Positions 13,216 through 13,598 of a stretch of 13,598 nucleotides of DNA are shown here, in pieces; position 1 is the stretch's first letter; each line of letters begins with the position of its first letter. Made by a program: the position numbers and the translations under genes. The notes below the pieces were generated by a model that was not told where the DNA came from, ran no database searches, and saw nothing but the letters and a program-made list of their open reading frames with translations. The stretch is from NCBI GenBank assembly GCA_017996845.1, contig JAGOGF010000063.1, positions 1-13,598 on the forward strand, written 5' to 3'. Origin of the DNA: Butyrivibrio sp. (GTDB lineage: Bacteria; Bacillota_A; Clostridia; Lachnospirales; Lachnospiraceae).

Positions 13216-13598
13216 ATGTACCAGAAAGTATCAACGAGCATGAATTTTGTAGACCGTGAGAAGCAGGTCGAAGAGTTCTGGGACAAAGAAAACATTTTTC
13301 AGAAGAGTATTGATAATCGTAAAAAGGGAGAAGTTTATACCTTTTATGACGGTCCGCCGACGGCAAACGGCAAACCGCATATCGGCCACGTTCTGACACG
13401 TGCCATCAAGGATATGATTCCGCGTTACCGTACCATGAAGGGCTATGATGTACCGCGTAAGGCAGGCTGGGACACGCATGGTCTTCCGGTTGAGCTGGAA
13501 GTTGAGAAAAAGCTGGGACTGGATGGTAAGGATCAGATTGAGAAATACGGAATGGAACCTTTCATCAAGGAATGTAAGGAAAGTGTCTGGAAATATAA
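13216..13598 (+). CDS. ileS: Isoleucyl-tRNA synthetase (N-terminal part, cut by window edge)
   Basis: The frame gives 127 complete codons and runs off the window; full-length IleRS has about 900-1050 residues. [18 protein letters not shown] (43-60) contains the class I HIGH motif (55-58) for ATP binding, and [18 protein letters not shown] follows at about 89-106, the pattern of IleRS. Thr in GWDTHG, rather than Cys as in the E. coli enzyme (GWDCHG), and the EVEKKLG continuation suggest the eukaryote-like IleS2 type that is common in Clostridia and often mupirocin-tolerant; that is inference from a fragment. It charges tRNA-Ile in the cytoplasm. AGGAGG lies 8 nt before the ATG. The T-box upstream fits this product. 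Confidence 0.95.
   Translation, partial: MYQKVSTSMNFVDREKQVEEFWDKENIFQKSIDNRKKGEVYTFYDGPPTANGKPHIGHVLTRAIKDMIPRYRTMKGYDVPRKAGWDTHGLPVELEVEKKLGLDGKDQIEKYGMEPFIKECKESVWKY

Noticed and set aside
1..13598. CRISPR array, insertion sequence, prophage or attachment site
   Set aside because: No regularly spaced direct repeats, transposase, integrase or terminal inverted repeats were seen; apart from window-edge truncation all main genes look intact.

Overview
The window looks like chromosome from a Gram-positive anaerobe of the class Clostridia, most likely family Lachnospiraceae. This rests on moderate GC, strong AGGAGG-type ribosome binding sites, TTGACA/TATAAT-type promoters, a T-box leader on ileS, an intrinsic terminator after several units, and protein sequences typical of that group. 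No mobile element, CRISPR array or rRNA was found. The family assignment is inference, not a database result.

Left part (1-5237): a minus-strand unit runs from rlmI (23S rRNA m5C methyltransferase, TTG start) into the first 264 codons of a MATE efflux pump that leaves the window. Divergent from it is nudC (NADH pyrophosphatase/deNADding Nudix hydrolase, GTG start). Then come a free-standing tRNA-Gly(GCC) with its own consensus promoter and terminator, a YdcF-like (DUF218) protein, and a CorA-type divalent cation transporter. The corA gene has a long leader that seems to hold a 19-codon upstream ORF followed at once by two mutually exclusive hairpins.

Middle part (5238-8319): a YczE/YyaS/YitT-type membrane protein and, converging on it with a 20-nt overlap, a YwaF-type membrane protein. 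Next is a roughly 330-nt gap with a strong plus-strand promoter, a string of hairpins and a strong terminator (candidate small RNA). It is followed by a GAF-fold free methionine-R-sulfoxide reductase and a small flavodoxin.

Right part (8316-12804) is the most interesting. A promoter drives a leader that reads as a fluoride (crcB-motif) riboswitch, with the aptamer sharing sequence with an intrinsic terminator. It controls a three-gene unit: a Na+/H+-exchanger-like membrane protein, and two MutS-like ATPases that have the lever/clamp and ATPase parts but no mismatch-recognition domain. The two MutS-like genes overlap by 4 nt, and their ATPase sites are altered in different ways: both have Asn-Glu in place of Asp-Glu in Walker B, and only the second keeps the switch His. 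The antiporter-like protein seems to lack the acidic pair expected at the ion site. The unit is therefore best read as a fluoride-responsive stress operon combining a possibly repurposed transporter with a non-canonical, perhaps heterodimeric, MutS-like machine.

The window ends with a promoter overlapping the last stop codon, a T-box leader with an ATC (Ile) specifier and UGGU acceptor bulge, a further structured stretch, and the first 127 codons of ileS, of the type with [10 protein letters not shown].
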